From NCBI GenBank assembly GCA_029931535.1, contig JAQPZY010001684.1, positions 1,985,001 to 2,049,000 of the forward strand: a stretch of 64,000 nt of DNA. The letters run 5' to 3'. This document shows, piece by piece, positions 51,701 through 57,967 of this stretch. Made by a program: the position numbers and the translations under genes. Origin of the DNA: Margaritifera margaritifera. Lineage: Eukaryota; Mollusca; Bivalvia; Unionida; Margaritiferidae. The notes under the pieces are model-generated. The model was given only the letters and a program-made list of their open reading frames with translations. It was not told where the DNA came from and ran no database searches. How positions within the stretch are numbered: the stretch's first letter is position 1; the number at the start of each line of letters is the position of its first letter.

Positions 51701-54700
51701 AGTTAGAATGACAACTGTCAGGATTTTCTTCATTTGAGTTCCTCTCTTGTACTGCTAAATGTAAAGAAACTAAATGTACTCCAAGCATCATATCTGATTT
51801 TGGCTTTTTGAACTTGAGTTCAAGTTTTGTACTCAAAACATTTTTAGAATACAAGGCCAGATTCTACACTGTTCATTCTATTCATGAACTGTAGGAAATC
51901 AGCATAGACACTGATCTGCTGTATATTATGCGGTAACAAATATAAGAAAATGCTTTTTGCAGTTACATGTGTGTTTGACATGAATAAATACAGTAATAAA
52001 TAACCTAGAAAAGAATGGTATTGTACTGCTTTAGCTGCAAAGTTCTAATTGAAGCATATGCTGCTAACTTCCGATGGACAGCGTAAAAATTGCCCAAACT
52101 GAAGTACCTTGTAGTGTCTTCAATATGGCAGATGCAAGGAGATTATGTCCCTCTGATCCAGTCTGTTTATTGATAAAATTAGCTAACCAGTCAGAGATGC
52201 TTGGGGTGGCAGCCCACGCCTGTAATATGGCATTTAGGAAACAGGTATTGCCAAGATTTTCCAAGCCAGGACATCGATCTGAAAATAAATCAAATAAATT
52301 AATTAAAATGGAGTCTAGTATATGATGCTTCTTCATGCACAACTTATCTCTACTGTAACTAGAGGTTATAATTTTATGTATTAGAGCACAGAAGCACTGC
52401 CTATTTTGTAAGCAAACTGATGGAACATTTGATAAGTATTTTAAATATCTAACTGCATTTGGAAAGACTTCCTTTAAAATCCAAAACTGACATATTTTCT
52501 GCAATCATTCATTGAAATGGTTATTTTTTGTACCTGCAATAAGGTAGTGATAAGAACTAAATGGATTTTTATTCAGATTTTGCCGGGGAGGTAACTGATG
52601 GGCTGTTTTTATGGTCAAGAACATGTTTGGAGTACTGAGCTGGAAAAAAAAAAGCATGACAGAAAAAAAAATACAGAAATAATATTTACACTCAACAAAA
52701 TACAATAAAATAAAAATGTTGAAAACATAAAAATAAATAAAGTAATAATAAATATAAGGGTTAAGTGTGATCAATAAGGCAATTTTTACATCCATGTATT
52801 CTGAGGTGATCACTTAGTCAGCTGAGGTAAAAACTTGGTCTTTATCCTGCATTAAATCATCAAGTTCAGGACCTTATTTTGAAGTACTGACCATATTATG
52901 TCCTTGAGTAATGTTATAAAAATATTGCTGAAAGCTTCTACTTTAAATAATTCAACACATTTATGTCAATTATTTTATAACACCCACATGGCATGGGTAT
53001 GTATATACCCACATGGCACAAGTATGTACATACTGGTACCCACATGGCACAAGTATACTTGATGTAGGTTAATTACAAAACAGCAGCAACAGTCACATCA
53101 GGCAGTCACTCAGTACCAGCAGGGGATTATCTCAAAACATGTTAGTAAAAATGGGTCATAAAGCTTCATCGATGTAGCATCGCTCATAGTTTTCACTATT
53201 TTGTACCTCTGTTGAGTATTTCCATATTTCACATCTGTTACTTTTCTCATGCCATTTTGACTTTAACAGAATTCCATCTTTTTTCACAATTTAAATGGAA
53301 TTTTGTACATGTTTACATGATAAAGCTGAAATTATGTCATTTACACATGTAAACGTGACAGCCCTACTCAGCATCTATCTTAGAACTGAAAATGGGGGAA
53401 ATTTCTAAAAATACAACAGAAAATAGACAGTCATTGTTAGAAGAGACATTTTTCTGACAGAAGTTTTGCATTTCCTACTTTCTAAGCAGCTAAATCCTTA
53501 AGTGAAACAACTCTCTGAGGTGAAAATCACCCTGCACTGACATTTTTAACACATGTACAGGGATATTTCTATCATTTTCAAAATGGGACCCAGTTCCATG
53601 GAATTTAGAATTTTTACATGTAAAAAGGTAAAGTTGGGAAATTTTGAATTTGTGTTACACACTGTGATTTCTAATTCACAAAAATGTACAAAGAAAAGAT
53701 TCTTAAACATTTAAATAATTCAACAGTAAAATAACTCTTTCGATCCCTTGGCATACTCATAGTAATTTCTCTCCTAAAGTCAGTACTGTTTGTTAAAAAG
53801 TTCTGATTGGAAATTTTTTACACTCAAATTGAGAACAATGGACAGCTTTTGGCATTGTAGCCCCAAAATAGATCCAGAAAATTCATGATGCAGGACTGTC
53901 ACAACTATAGACCATTTTGAAAATTTCTCACGATATGCATCCATATATAATGGGCTCCTTCAACAATTTTGATTTTTATTTATATATTGATAAGCAAATC
54001 AAATTCTGTTGGAAGTAAAAATTGTCACTTTGCAGTATTTTGTGCAACAACACTTGTTATTTAAACAATGTGATACAGACTATACCCAGTTTGACATGAT
54101 CACCTGCCTATATGACCAGTCTTGCATGTGCTCACAAGGTTGGTGCTTCAGGATGATTTTCACCGCAGGGTGCTTTTTCAATTTTGGATTTAGCTGCATA
54201 GAAAGTAAGAACAAATTTGTGAAACAAAATGTATCATCTAATAATAACTTTGTTTTCTGATGTAGACTTTTATACCAATGCTAAAATTAGTTCAAATATT
54301 AACTGGGCCAAATGAACACAATATTCCTGCATGCCATCTTTAGGACCTGTGAAGGGATTTCAATAAGGGTCAACAATAAAATCAAACACAAAAATACCCC
54401 CCCCCCCTGCAGATCAAAATCTCTTAAGGGATTAGGTTAGGACCAAAATTTGCAATCAGGGATTTCCCTTGATTTTGAAAATTGAGAGCCAAGGGCTCCT
54501 GGCTCCAAAAGTGTGGAGTTTCAAGGAAAATCATGGAATTCCCCAGCCAAATCACGGCATCCCAGTCCCAGTGTAAGAATTTAACATGTTCCAAGCATTC
54601 TACAAAAAAAAGCTGCCTTGGGATGGTCCTTATCTGCTTCCTCATCCTTTTTCTCCTTGTTATGTATATTTAATCTATAATGTGTGTTTAAATTTTTTTT

Positions 54701-57652
54701 CCAAGATGGTAAGTTGCACTTTAGATTCTGGTCACTTGTAAACAGAATGTTTACAAGCATTTGAATTCAAGGCCAGTCTTGTTTACAATTAGACTTTTTT
54801 TTTCTCATTGGATTGCTTTACATCCTGTTATGATATAGGTCAAGTGAAAATGTGTACAAATAGGGATTTGGTAAACAAATAATTAATTCCTGTTTTAGAT
54901 CAGTTTGTGGGAATCCATTTGAGATCAGATTTTACATTTTGTGCAATTGAAATCAGATACAATTTGAGAGGAATTATTTATTTAAGATATTCATTCGAAT
55001 TACTAAAGTGCTCATTGACTTTTGATTAATACATTACTGTGGACTTTTGTGAACTTATTCAAAGACATTCTGGATTGTATCATTGTGTTATATCAGGACA
55101 TTTCTGTTACATATTTTTTAAGACCTAGAGTCATAACATCCTGAGCAATCCTCCTTGCCAAAGCATGTAAATGATCTGGGTTCATCTCATTTCTGGTAAA
55201 TGCAGAAAACTGCAAATTTAACAAAAGAGTTAATCTTTACACACTCTGCACAGCAGGAACAATCAGCATTTATATCTCTGACATCATTCTCTTTCTTTCT
55301 TAGCCAAGGGAATTTCTCTACACAATCTGACCACCATTGTCTTTTCTTTGACCATCATTTACCTTATCAGCCTTGTTCTGAAGTCACATCTGAAATTTCT
55401 CTCACATCTCAAGTTAGTAGCTGGATGTTTTAAAAAAGCTTTGCAAAGAATGCTGACACATGACCACTTTGGATACTCAAAAGATAATTGAAAGCAAACC
55501 CCATCTAAATAATCAGGAATATATGCCACTGTCTAAGTGAACTTAATTGATGATGATTGATTGAATACTATCACTCAATTCACTTAAGCCGAATGCCAAC
55601 AAGTTTAATTTTTATGATCTAAACAAAACTGATTGGACATTATTAAATCAAAGGCAAGTTTACAACTCAACGAAACAGACAACAAAGACTTAAATAAAGA
55701 TAATGGTAAAAACAATGACTTCATTAAAGATAGCAGTATATCTTCTTATCTGATCTATAGGTAGCCACATAACTTCCAACAGTCCTTGATAATCCCCTGC
55801 CATGCAATTAGAAGTTGTACTGCTGAGGAATTACATAATATGATTAGGGTCTAATTATCTGATGAAGATACTGCCTGAAGGAATGTGGAAGAGTCTCCTC
55901 CCATCTTCTGGGGTGGTGTAGTCACCCCCAGTCCCTGACCAGTTTTGTTATCCTTGTAACTCATCAGAGGGAAAAGTTCTGGTTGATACACTGGTTCAAC
56001 TGATCACTTTGTCTCATTGGTGTGAGGTTTATATACCCCTTCTAATTATCAGACACCTGTTTCAACATCTGCGCATTTACTAACTGGAGGCAATTTACTG
56101 ATCATTGGTTGAAAAGGTGGAAATTTGTGGACAGAGCCTTTTATGTAGTATATTTTTATTAGATACATGAAAAAGGTACAAGGAACCCTATCAAAATACG
56201 CCATGTTCCTGAGACCTGAGGGGTCAAAACACATGTGTTCAGGCAGATGATTGCTGCATAAGGGACCCTGGCACTCAGGTCAAAAGAAATCCTTCACGGT
56301 ACTGACTTTGTTTGGCATTAAAAATGCCCTAAAGACCTTTTGTTCAAAATATAAACTTTGATATTTTGAGTAGTCAAGTGAAAACTGCATCTGAATCTGT
56401 CTGATACTGCAAACCCTCTAAAGCACTGGGAGTGAACATGTTGCATGTACAGATGTAAAAAATAATTTGTTAGCCAAAAGAGGAAAATATACTGCTGCAA
56501 AGAGAAGACATTTTGCATCTGTTCTCAAGTGTTTGAAGTTCAAGCTTGTCTAGCATTGATATTATACTGCTGGTGTAGTTGTAGTTGTTACAAATGCCTA
56601 GCTGTCTTGTATGTGAAATCAGGGTTAGCACAACAGAAAAGAAAACAACAAAGGTGTTGCATCACATCACTACCCCTCAAAGGTAAAAGGCAATTTTGTA
56701 TCAAATGCTGTTGATTTGATTTTAGTGAATTGTATGTAGAAACCTACCTTTGCATTTATGTCTGTTCTCAAAATTGATGAAGAAATGTGTCCAAGTCGCA
56801 TATCTCTATAAGTAGGTGAGTGTAATTTTGTCAGACCAGGCAAAAATGTGCGCAATTATTCCCTTAGGGGTCTGTAACTCCAGTGCAAAGATGTAAATAA
56901 TCGGTCGATGAATAGAAAAATATACCGGGACGAAAATAAGCCATATATTATGACCTAGTCCCTCCATGGACGAGAATAGCAGCCAGAAATCGAGAGTCAG
57001 GTGTGGAATGGAGTGTTTCGAAGTTACGAACCTCGACTCTTTTAAAGTATGATAGGCCGGGTCATAGCAGTAATTTGAGGAACTTTTGTCACTCGGTATG
57101 ATTTTTTTTCCTTCAGGCTATTGCTTTTTTTTGTGCATTAACTTATAAGCTTGCGTCACAGGGACTCGTATTGTTGCTTACAACTTATCTATCAGTCATA
57201 CATATACTATATAATACTACAGTACATGTATGACTGATAGATAAGTTGTAAGCAACAATACGAGCCCCTGTTGCTTGCGTCAGCCACCTGTGGAAAAACC
57301 CAACCACCTGATTGTGCCTGGATATACTTCAGTAAGGAAAAAGGCATCGACACCCCCTTCCCCAATCGTTCATGGGCAAGGCATTTTACTCCAAGCACCT
57401 CGGCACTAAATCACCTACTTGTGTTTCTGTGCCGTAAAACATAAAACACCAAACCAATTTTCCTCAACCCCCCTCCATCACAGTACCTTTCTTTTTACTC
57501 TTTCCTCTGCTTGAAGGGCCAAAGAATATGTAAAAGCTTGCTGCTACGGCAGCTGTTACACCGCCTAACCAAAGCATGTTTCTCTTCAACATTGCTAAAC
57601 TAAAACTACTGTAGGCTTCAGAAGGAAAAATTAACAATTTTCGTGACGGCAT
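24404..57652 (-). CDS. USP30: USP30, ubiquitin carboxyl-terminal hydrolase 30 (complete, eight exons)
   Basis: Joining minus-strand exons 57652-57487, 52278-52108, 46866-46766, 43058-42960, 41084-40881, 33029-32871, 26869-26688 and 24797-24404 gives 1476 bases, 491 codons plus stop, with every junction GT-AG and phases matching. USP30 is a deubiquitinase anchored in the mitochondrial and peroxisomal outer membrane; in vertebrates it removes Parkin-generated ubiquitin and restrains mitophagy. Visible features are a single membrane segment at residues about 27-44 followed by a Lys/Arg-rich stretch, catalytic Cys68 in NLGNTCFLN, DAHELF at 147-152 and paired cysteines C221/C224 and C270/C273 of the zinc finger. 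The HSGHF-like box (SGHFIAYRR) gives His441, and Ser465 in HTSD is the third catalytic position, Ser instead of the usual Asp/Asn, as in vertebrate USP30. Length is close to the human protein (517). The start at 57652 is preferred over 57592 because it leaves a vertebrate-like pre-membrane segment; upstream in-frame sequence lacks ATG. Introns total about 32 kb and are repeat-filled. Confidence 0.95.
24910..25880 (+). repeat. Dispersed modular repeat, copy B (USP30 intron 7)
   Basis: Head gccccagtgggcttgatattgctcacctgg, then about five units of roughly 150 bases. Each unit carries cagagtggtaacaagctc, agccaatc, atgcaagatca and a T-rich Asp/Ile-like phrase. The tail is gacagacagatg then ctcacttgtccttacagccaggtgtgctaaaaa. 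Head and tail contain inverted versions of gctcacctggct. This layout (unique head, unit array, short GACA microsatellite, fixed tail) resembles bivalve non-autonomous elements with central satellite arrays; class assignment is inference. Confidence 0.8.
26236..26452. mobile_element. Foldback element FB1, TA-flanked
   Basis: The two halves are inverted copies of each other: the left half starting ccatatatacttgcttataa matches the complement of the right half ending gcaagtacatatgg over about 70 bases with few mismatches. TA dinucleotides flank both ends (26234-26235, 26453-26454), as expected for Tc1/mariner-mobilised MITEs. Relatives lie at 43092-43349, 49647-49863, 51356-51992 and 33728-34236. 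Confidence 0.85.
26688..26869 (-). CDS. USP30: USP30 exon 7
   Basis: 182 bases between tcttattctag and GTAAAAATG, phase 0 to phase 2. Encodes LPQCLCIQLQRTQW, the conserved USP strand with paired Cys, and VKRYDHVTYPEILNMDDY. Confidence 0.95.
28250..28935 (+). repeat. Dispersed modular repeat of about 160-bp units (USP30 intron 6)
   Basis: Four units carrying a variant of ggcatgaaaatctaatcagg, tcatctgcatatac, and gcaatcgtgctaa are followed by ggacagacagatacagat and a terminal gcagtggggcatacaaaatt. Same architecture as the 24.9-kb element but different sequence. Confidence 0.75.
29170..29885 (+). repeat. Dispersed repeat with gaccttgacc-type units
   Basis: Head caagagtccctcaaaaggac resembles 34385-34445 (cacaaagggactgatgctctactg). 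Internal units contain a gtgaccttgaacctgat or cctttgaccttaaaatcaatg phrase at roughly 180-base spacing. It decays into a T-rich run near 29880-29930. Confidence 0.55.
30029..30275 (-). pseudogene. DIRS-type retrotransposon RNase H relic
   Basis: On the minus strand SDNTSIVAYL is followed, after a frameshift, by QGGSHAPSLCVEVEPLL, ASHIPGKKNILTDSLSRL and TVLTEWSLHR, with one in-frame stop before ASHIPG. This order (DNT, QGG, HIPG, D-LSR, EWSL) is that of the RNase H region of DIRS-like tyrosine-recombinase retrotransposons, which are frequent in molluscs. Only about 250 bases remain; no recombinase or terminal repeats were seen. It lies in USP30 intron 6, in the same orientation as the gene. 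Confidence 0.7.
30700..32835 (+). repeat. Array of about 145-bp modules, copy 1 (USP30 intron 6)
   Basis: Repeated module: caccattttcatttaggacc, aactagacatcataagaag, tcttttggtgaaaacccc, atgtcgatatgaccatcc, aggagtagtgataacaagat, tttcaagatggcc, atattggatgtcagatcagc. About 14 units occur here, interrupted by the SINE at 31301-31553. It ends with ccttgggatgaatgtgtgtg, gtttcatggtgatcctcc and caaacttgtgcaaatggacgg, the same ending as the arrays near 42430-42530 and 49380-49475. Confidence 0.9.
31301..31553 (-). mobile_element. tRNA-Leu-derived SINE, copy 2
   Basis: Reverse complement of the 3618-3858 family: the head (A and B boxes) is at the right end, including ctcggcc and ggttcgaatc in complement. 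It is inserted inside the 145-bp module array, so it is younger than that array. Confidence 0.85.
32871..33029 (-). CDS. USP30: USP30 exon 6 (second Cys pair)
   Basis: 53 whole codons between tattttcaaag and GTATGTATT. Encodes LLRHFITSEIVSNVDCPGC (C270, C273) and ends LTIGK, joining directly to LPQCLCIQLQR of the next exon. Confidence 0.93.
33728..34236. mobile_element. Foldback element FB4 with internal minisatellite
   Basis: Ends match the foldback family: catccaactgcaaacactat with agatctgctgtcttataatg on the left, and cataatgcaaccacagatc with gtttgcagttgggtgaac on the right. The middle, normally a short spacer, is replaced by a roughly 300-base minisatellite (33795-34090). Confidence 0.7.
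33795..34090 (+). repeat. Minisatellite of ggcagatcagggtctgggactgg type
   Basis: Variable units of about 20-33 bases, built from ctggcagat, cagggtctggga and ctggactgg, repeat about a dozen times. The unit equals the gcagatcagggtct phrase found once per half in other foldback elements of this window. Confidence 0.88.
34350..35030 (+). repeat. Mixed dispersed-repeat fragments
   Basis: Includes a fragment related to 29170 (34380-34500), a 145-bp module fragment in plus orientation (34530-34790), and repeats of the phrase aatgtaaagccttatac (34861 and 34999). Confidence 0.6.
35033..35337 (+). repeat. 61-bp minisatellite, five copies
   Basis: The unit with tttcaatccatgaagtcc, ttcagaagtcactgaac and gaaatgtgatgtgatggga recurs at exactly 61 bases (anchors 35041, 35102, 35163, 35224, 35285). 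The last copy ends in ggacggactgagatgag. Confidence 0.93.
35338..36299. other. USP30 intron 5, nothing recognised
   Basis: AT-rich intron without repeats or ORFs that I can assign. A 61-codon ORF at 35641-35826 has no recognisable motif. Confidence 0.4.
36300..36715 (+). repeat. 44-bp minisatellite, about nine copies (USP30 intron 5)
   Basis: Unit: gtcttggctattgtattt, agctgcatgttgtgcact, agttctca. Exact 44-base spacing in the central copies; the outermost copies diverge (cagggccaccatatttagctg). Confidence 0.93.
37165..37443 (-). pseudogene. hAT transposase C-terminal (dimerisation) relic
   Basis: The minus strand encodes VAIACLTLPHSNADAERSFS followed by MLRKIQQDLRG, a textbook hAT C-terminal signature (SNA-ERxFS). 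After a stop and frameshift it continues in another frame as NSTIQSLMSAKMNTNDTC. Upstream on the same strand lies a 220-base segment (37905-37692) shared with the hAT-like element at 15636-17898, suggesting related elements. It is non-functional and lies in USP30 intron 5, in the same orientation as the gene. Confidence 0.8.
37692..37905 (-). repeat. Segment shared with 17286-17505 (inverted)
   Basis: Reads on the minus strand as the counterpart of 17286-17505, including the phrases cctttgagcactgctgag and attaggctaatttg. See the hAT entries. Confidence 0.8.
38310..39713 (+). repeat. 58-bp minisatellite, about 24 copies (USP30 intron 5)
   Basis: Unit: aatagcctgaaaaccatg, ctattacatacaaccacc, gtatctgtgttgtaccaact, tg. 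Spacing is exactly 58 bases and copies are about 95 percent alike, differing at a few recurring sites (cctgaaa or actaaaa; accgtatctgtg or actgtatccatg). One copy near 38400 lacks a few bases. It is the cleanest and longest minisatellite in the window. Confidence 0.97.
39790..40620 (+). repeat. Dispersed repeat with tgacctttgac units, interrupted by a SINE
   Basis: Units of about 145 bases: tgacctttgacc, a phrase such as cccaaaatcaataggc, ttcttccttaccctaagtgc, aagccatccacaaa, ttggtcaaggtatgtg, and gcaaaaaccatttttc. The SINE at 40190-40360 splits it. It ends with gtagatggctggatggacaa and cggccttatggcagacat. Confidence 0.85.
40190..40360 (+). mobile_element. tRNA-Thr-like SINE
   Basis: A-box-like taactcagttggtaga (40204-40219), an anticodon-like loop acttgtaat (TGT), and B-box gagttcgatacc (40247-40258) are followed by a body with gggcacttacctcccaatt and a short tail. 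The same body, more decayed, is at 44566-44728. The head is too diverged and joined to SINE body to be a tRNA gene. Confidence 0.78.
40881..41084 (-). CDS. USP30: USP30 exon 5 (first zinc-finger Cys pair)
   Basis: 68 whole codons between ttttttggtcag and GTAAGTATT. Encodes HPFRGLLASQLQCIECGF (C221, C224) and YDLFDSLSLSLP, a hallmark of USP catalytic domains. An (AT)n/(CA)n microsatellite lies immediately upstream of the acceptor polypyrimidine tract (41101-41125). Confidence 0.95.
41252..41505 (+). mobile_element. tRNA-Leu-derived SINE, copy 3
   Basis: Third copy of the 3618 family, ending in an A/C-rich tail (ccccccaaaaaaacc). It is flanked by an exact 12-base direct repeat tcatttgggagt (41240-41251 and 41499-41510), a clear target-site duplication. 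Lies in USP30 intron 4, antisense to the gene. Confidence 0.9.
41560..42530 (+). repeat. Array of about 145-bp modules, copy 2 (USP30 intron 4)
   Basis: Six to seven units of the same module as 30700-32835, same orientation, ending in the same tail (gaatgtgtgtgtaaagtttc, then acttgtgctaacgga and a GA microsatellite). Confidence 0.9.
42960..43058 (-). CDS. USP30: USP30 exon 4 (DAHELF motif)
   Basis: 33 whole codons between ttctcctgcag and GTATTTG, starting exactly at DAHELFHALTQTLDEE and ending LFDLYSLQ. Confidence 0.95.
43092..43349. mobile_element. Foldback element FB2, TA-flanked
   Basis: Ends cagtctatactcacttata and gcaagtatatatgg with TA on both sides; halves are inverted copies. The left tip (ctatactcacttataag) is duplicated about 44 bases further in, so the left arm was partly repeated. 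Confidence 0.75.
43640..44565 (+). repeat. Dispersed repeat with tgacctttgac units (USP30 intron 3)
   Basis: Six units of the 39790-40620 family in the same orientation, ending where the SINE at 44566 begins. Confidence 0.85.
44566..44728 (+). mobile_element. tRNA-Thr-like SINE, diverged copy
   Basis: B-box-like ggttcaatacc at 44599-44609, then cagcccaggttgactgcctg, gggaaggcacttaactcc and ggcatgatatagcc, matching the body at 40260-40350. Confidence 0.7.
44800..45310 (+). repeat. Dispersed repeat of about 160-bp units
   Basis: Three units share gatggccatatttga, ggcatcatttg, ccaaatttcattaactctgttcagc-like phrases and tttttagaagaagt. It ends gcacgatggactacagcc. Confidence 0.65.
45543..45790 (-). 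mobile_element. tRNA-like SINE (minus strand)
   Basis: In complement, an A-box-like tagtctagtggtat (45699-45712) and B-box-like gggtttaatcctc (45658-45670) lie about 30 bases apart. They are followed by a body with aggagtgaatctgggtgac. The family could not be named. Confidence 0.55.
45901..46062 (+). mobile_element. tRNA-like SINE ending in a CCAA/TCAA microsatellite
   Basis: A-box tagctcagtggtta (45910-45923) and B-box-like gtgagtttaaatcc (45951-45964), then tattgcctcagcactaaat and a (CCAA)n(TCAA)n tail at 46032-46062. Confidence 0.7.
46766..46866 (-). CDS. USP30: USP30 exon 3
   Basis: 101 bases between gttcatttcag and GTGAGAAG, phase 1 to phase 0. Encodes PVDVLHALRIRGWVTASDEQ, the helix before the DAHELF motif. 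Confidence 0.92.
47356..48792 (+). mobile_element. hAT transposon, internally deleted, with clear ends
   Basis: Ends CAGGGTTGAGCAAAT (left) and complement CAGGGCTGAGCAAAT (right). TAGAC flanks both sides (47351-47355, 48793-48797), a five-base duplication; extending it to six or eight bases fails. The inside carries the C-terminal transposase ORF of the next entry but too little coding length for a full transposase. Confidence 0.88.
47912..48499 (+). CDS. hAT transposase C-terminal fragment (dimerisation domain)
   Basis: A 195-residue open frame. The first 90 residues are unremarkable (basic KRKTD, KRHKQQ). Residues about 115-165 carry LLDINFVISPSTAECERGFS, then SMNLIKTSLRNSL and LEDFNPDTAINCW. 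The SPSTAECERGFS-MN box is the hAT dimerisation signature. The RNase H-like core and DNA-binding domain are missing, so it is not a working transposase. The ORF being intact suggests recent insertion or a short fortuitous survival. Confidence 0.75.
   Translation: MSCLCSYLKEKMNVMITLEVIVEQADSYSVDKMSLLNHFRKEGNNGDSEKENLFESGGIKRKTDTECAVAISPKRHKQQSVMAKNDKYDTAKRQRILGTLLVNTPPSLSQLCKLLDINFVISPSTAECERGFSSMNLIKTSLRNSLNQKSLQMLMNISTNGPELEDFNPDTAINCWLSAGAGGRHIHRHFFKSIS
49647..49863. mobile_element. Foldback element FB3, TA-flanked
   Basis: Left tip ctgtatatactcgcc, right tip gagtttataagg, TA on both sides (49645-49646, 49864-49865). Arms contain gcaaacagcacagaccc and its complement. Confidence 0.75.
49864..50405. 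other. USP30 intron 2, nothing recognised
   Basis: AT-rich intronic sequence without assignable repeats. Confidence 0.4.
50408..50521 (-). pseudogene. Decayed copy of USP30 exon 2
   Basis: Plus-strand agtgtcctcaatatggtgg, tgccaggaga, gtccactttgac, attagttaattgatcaaaag and ggggtggcatccta line up with 52112-52225 of exon 2, with small indels. On the minus strand the copy reads DATPRI where exon 2 reads AATPSI, and then meets in-frame stops. The flanking intron bases and the Cys-box end of exon 2 show no clear match, so only about two thirds of the exon persists. It is not usable as an alternative exon. Confidence 0.75.
51356..51992. mobile_element. Foldback element FB5, composite
   Basis: Left tip ccatatctatccatcc and right tip near gaataaatacag are TA-flanked like the others. 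Several internal copies of agcatagaccctgatctgc and its complement are present. An unrelated insert, about 51610-51850, separates the halves and carries its own inverted words (actcaaactcaag and cttgagttcaag). Confidence 0.6.
52108..52278 (-). CDS. USP30: USP30 exon 2 (Cys box)
   Basis: 171 bases between tttattttcag and GTACTTCAG, entering and leaving in phase 1. Encodes PGLENLGNTCFLNAILQAW with the nucleophilic Cys68, then SISDWLANFI. Confidence 0.95.
52505..57140. other. USP30 intron 1, mostly unique sequence
   Basis: Short local repeats only: cccacatggcacaagtatg occurs three times at 52982-53055. A poly-C run lies at 54399-54408. Its ORFs show no recognisable domains. No SINE or transposon end was found in the central part. 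Confidence 0.45.
57159..57272. mobile_element. Short palindromic insertion (MITE-like) with direct flanking repeats
   Basis: Two 39-base arms, 57165-57203 and 57226-57264, are perfect inverted copies around a 22-base loop. With one mismatch the arms extend outward to CAGGG / CCCTG at 57159 and 57270. The ten-base word gcttgcgtca lies on both sides (57149-57158 and 57273-57282), consistent with a target duplication. A hAT- or MULE-type MITE is likely; the class cannot be fixed. It sits in USP30 intron 1 about 200 bases from exon 1. Confidence 0.85.
57283..57462 (+). mobile_element. SINE 3' body fragment
   Basis: The run gggcaaggcattttactcc, gcacctcggcactaaat and ccgtaaaacataaaacacc resembles the tail region of the tRNA-headed SINEs (gggaaggcacttaactcc). 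A tRNA-like head is not visible. The palindromic insertion lies at its left edge. Confidence 0.5.
57487..57652 (-). CDS. USP30: USP30 exon 1 (membrane anchor)
   Basis: 55 codons plus one base ending AAAAAGAAAG before GTACTG. It encodes the hydrophobic LGGVTAAVAASFYIFFGP segment and the basic RGKSKKK stretch that follows. The Gly/Ala-rich anchor and the basic flank match the outer-membrane targeting signal of USP30. Alternative start at 57592. Confidence 0.85.
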
Positions 57653-57934
57653 CACGTCATGTCTGGTGTCAACACTAATTAGATTTATTTCATTTTTGAG
57701 GAGGGGTGGTATATAACATTGTTTGATCAGTTTTCTCCTTCTGAGTAATTCCAATGTATTATTTTAAAAATAAAAGACTTACGATTATAGCAAAATATTT
57801 AATATTCAGAATCCAAAAAGTAACAGAATTAAACCAACAACAAAAAAAGCAACTCTTCCATAAATAGACAGATTTTCTTCTTACACACCAAGAAATGTAC
57901 TCTTCCATTTCTTGTTCCGGTTAATAAATAAAAT
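57653..57934. promoter_or_regulatory. Putative bidirectional promoter, USP30 / MAPKAPK5
   Basis: The two start codons face away from each other with 282 bases between them, so this interval must hold both 5' untranslated regions and probably both core promoters. It is AT-rich without a clear TATA box at a convincing distance. An ETS-like GTTCCGG (57914-57920; CCGGAAC on the minus strand) lies 15 bases before the MAPKAPK5 start, a motif typical of bidirectional housekeeping promoters. Confidence 0.6.
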
Positions 57935-57967
57935 ATGGCCGAAGGAAGAAGCAGTCCCAGAATTAAG
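57935..57967 (+). CDS. MAPKAPK5: MAPKAPK5 exon 1
   Basis: Eleven codons from ATG to ATTAAG, then donor GTATTGTG. No homology is expected for so short a stretch; the assignment rests on position, phase and the following exon. Confidence 0.75.
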
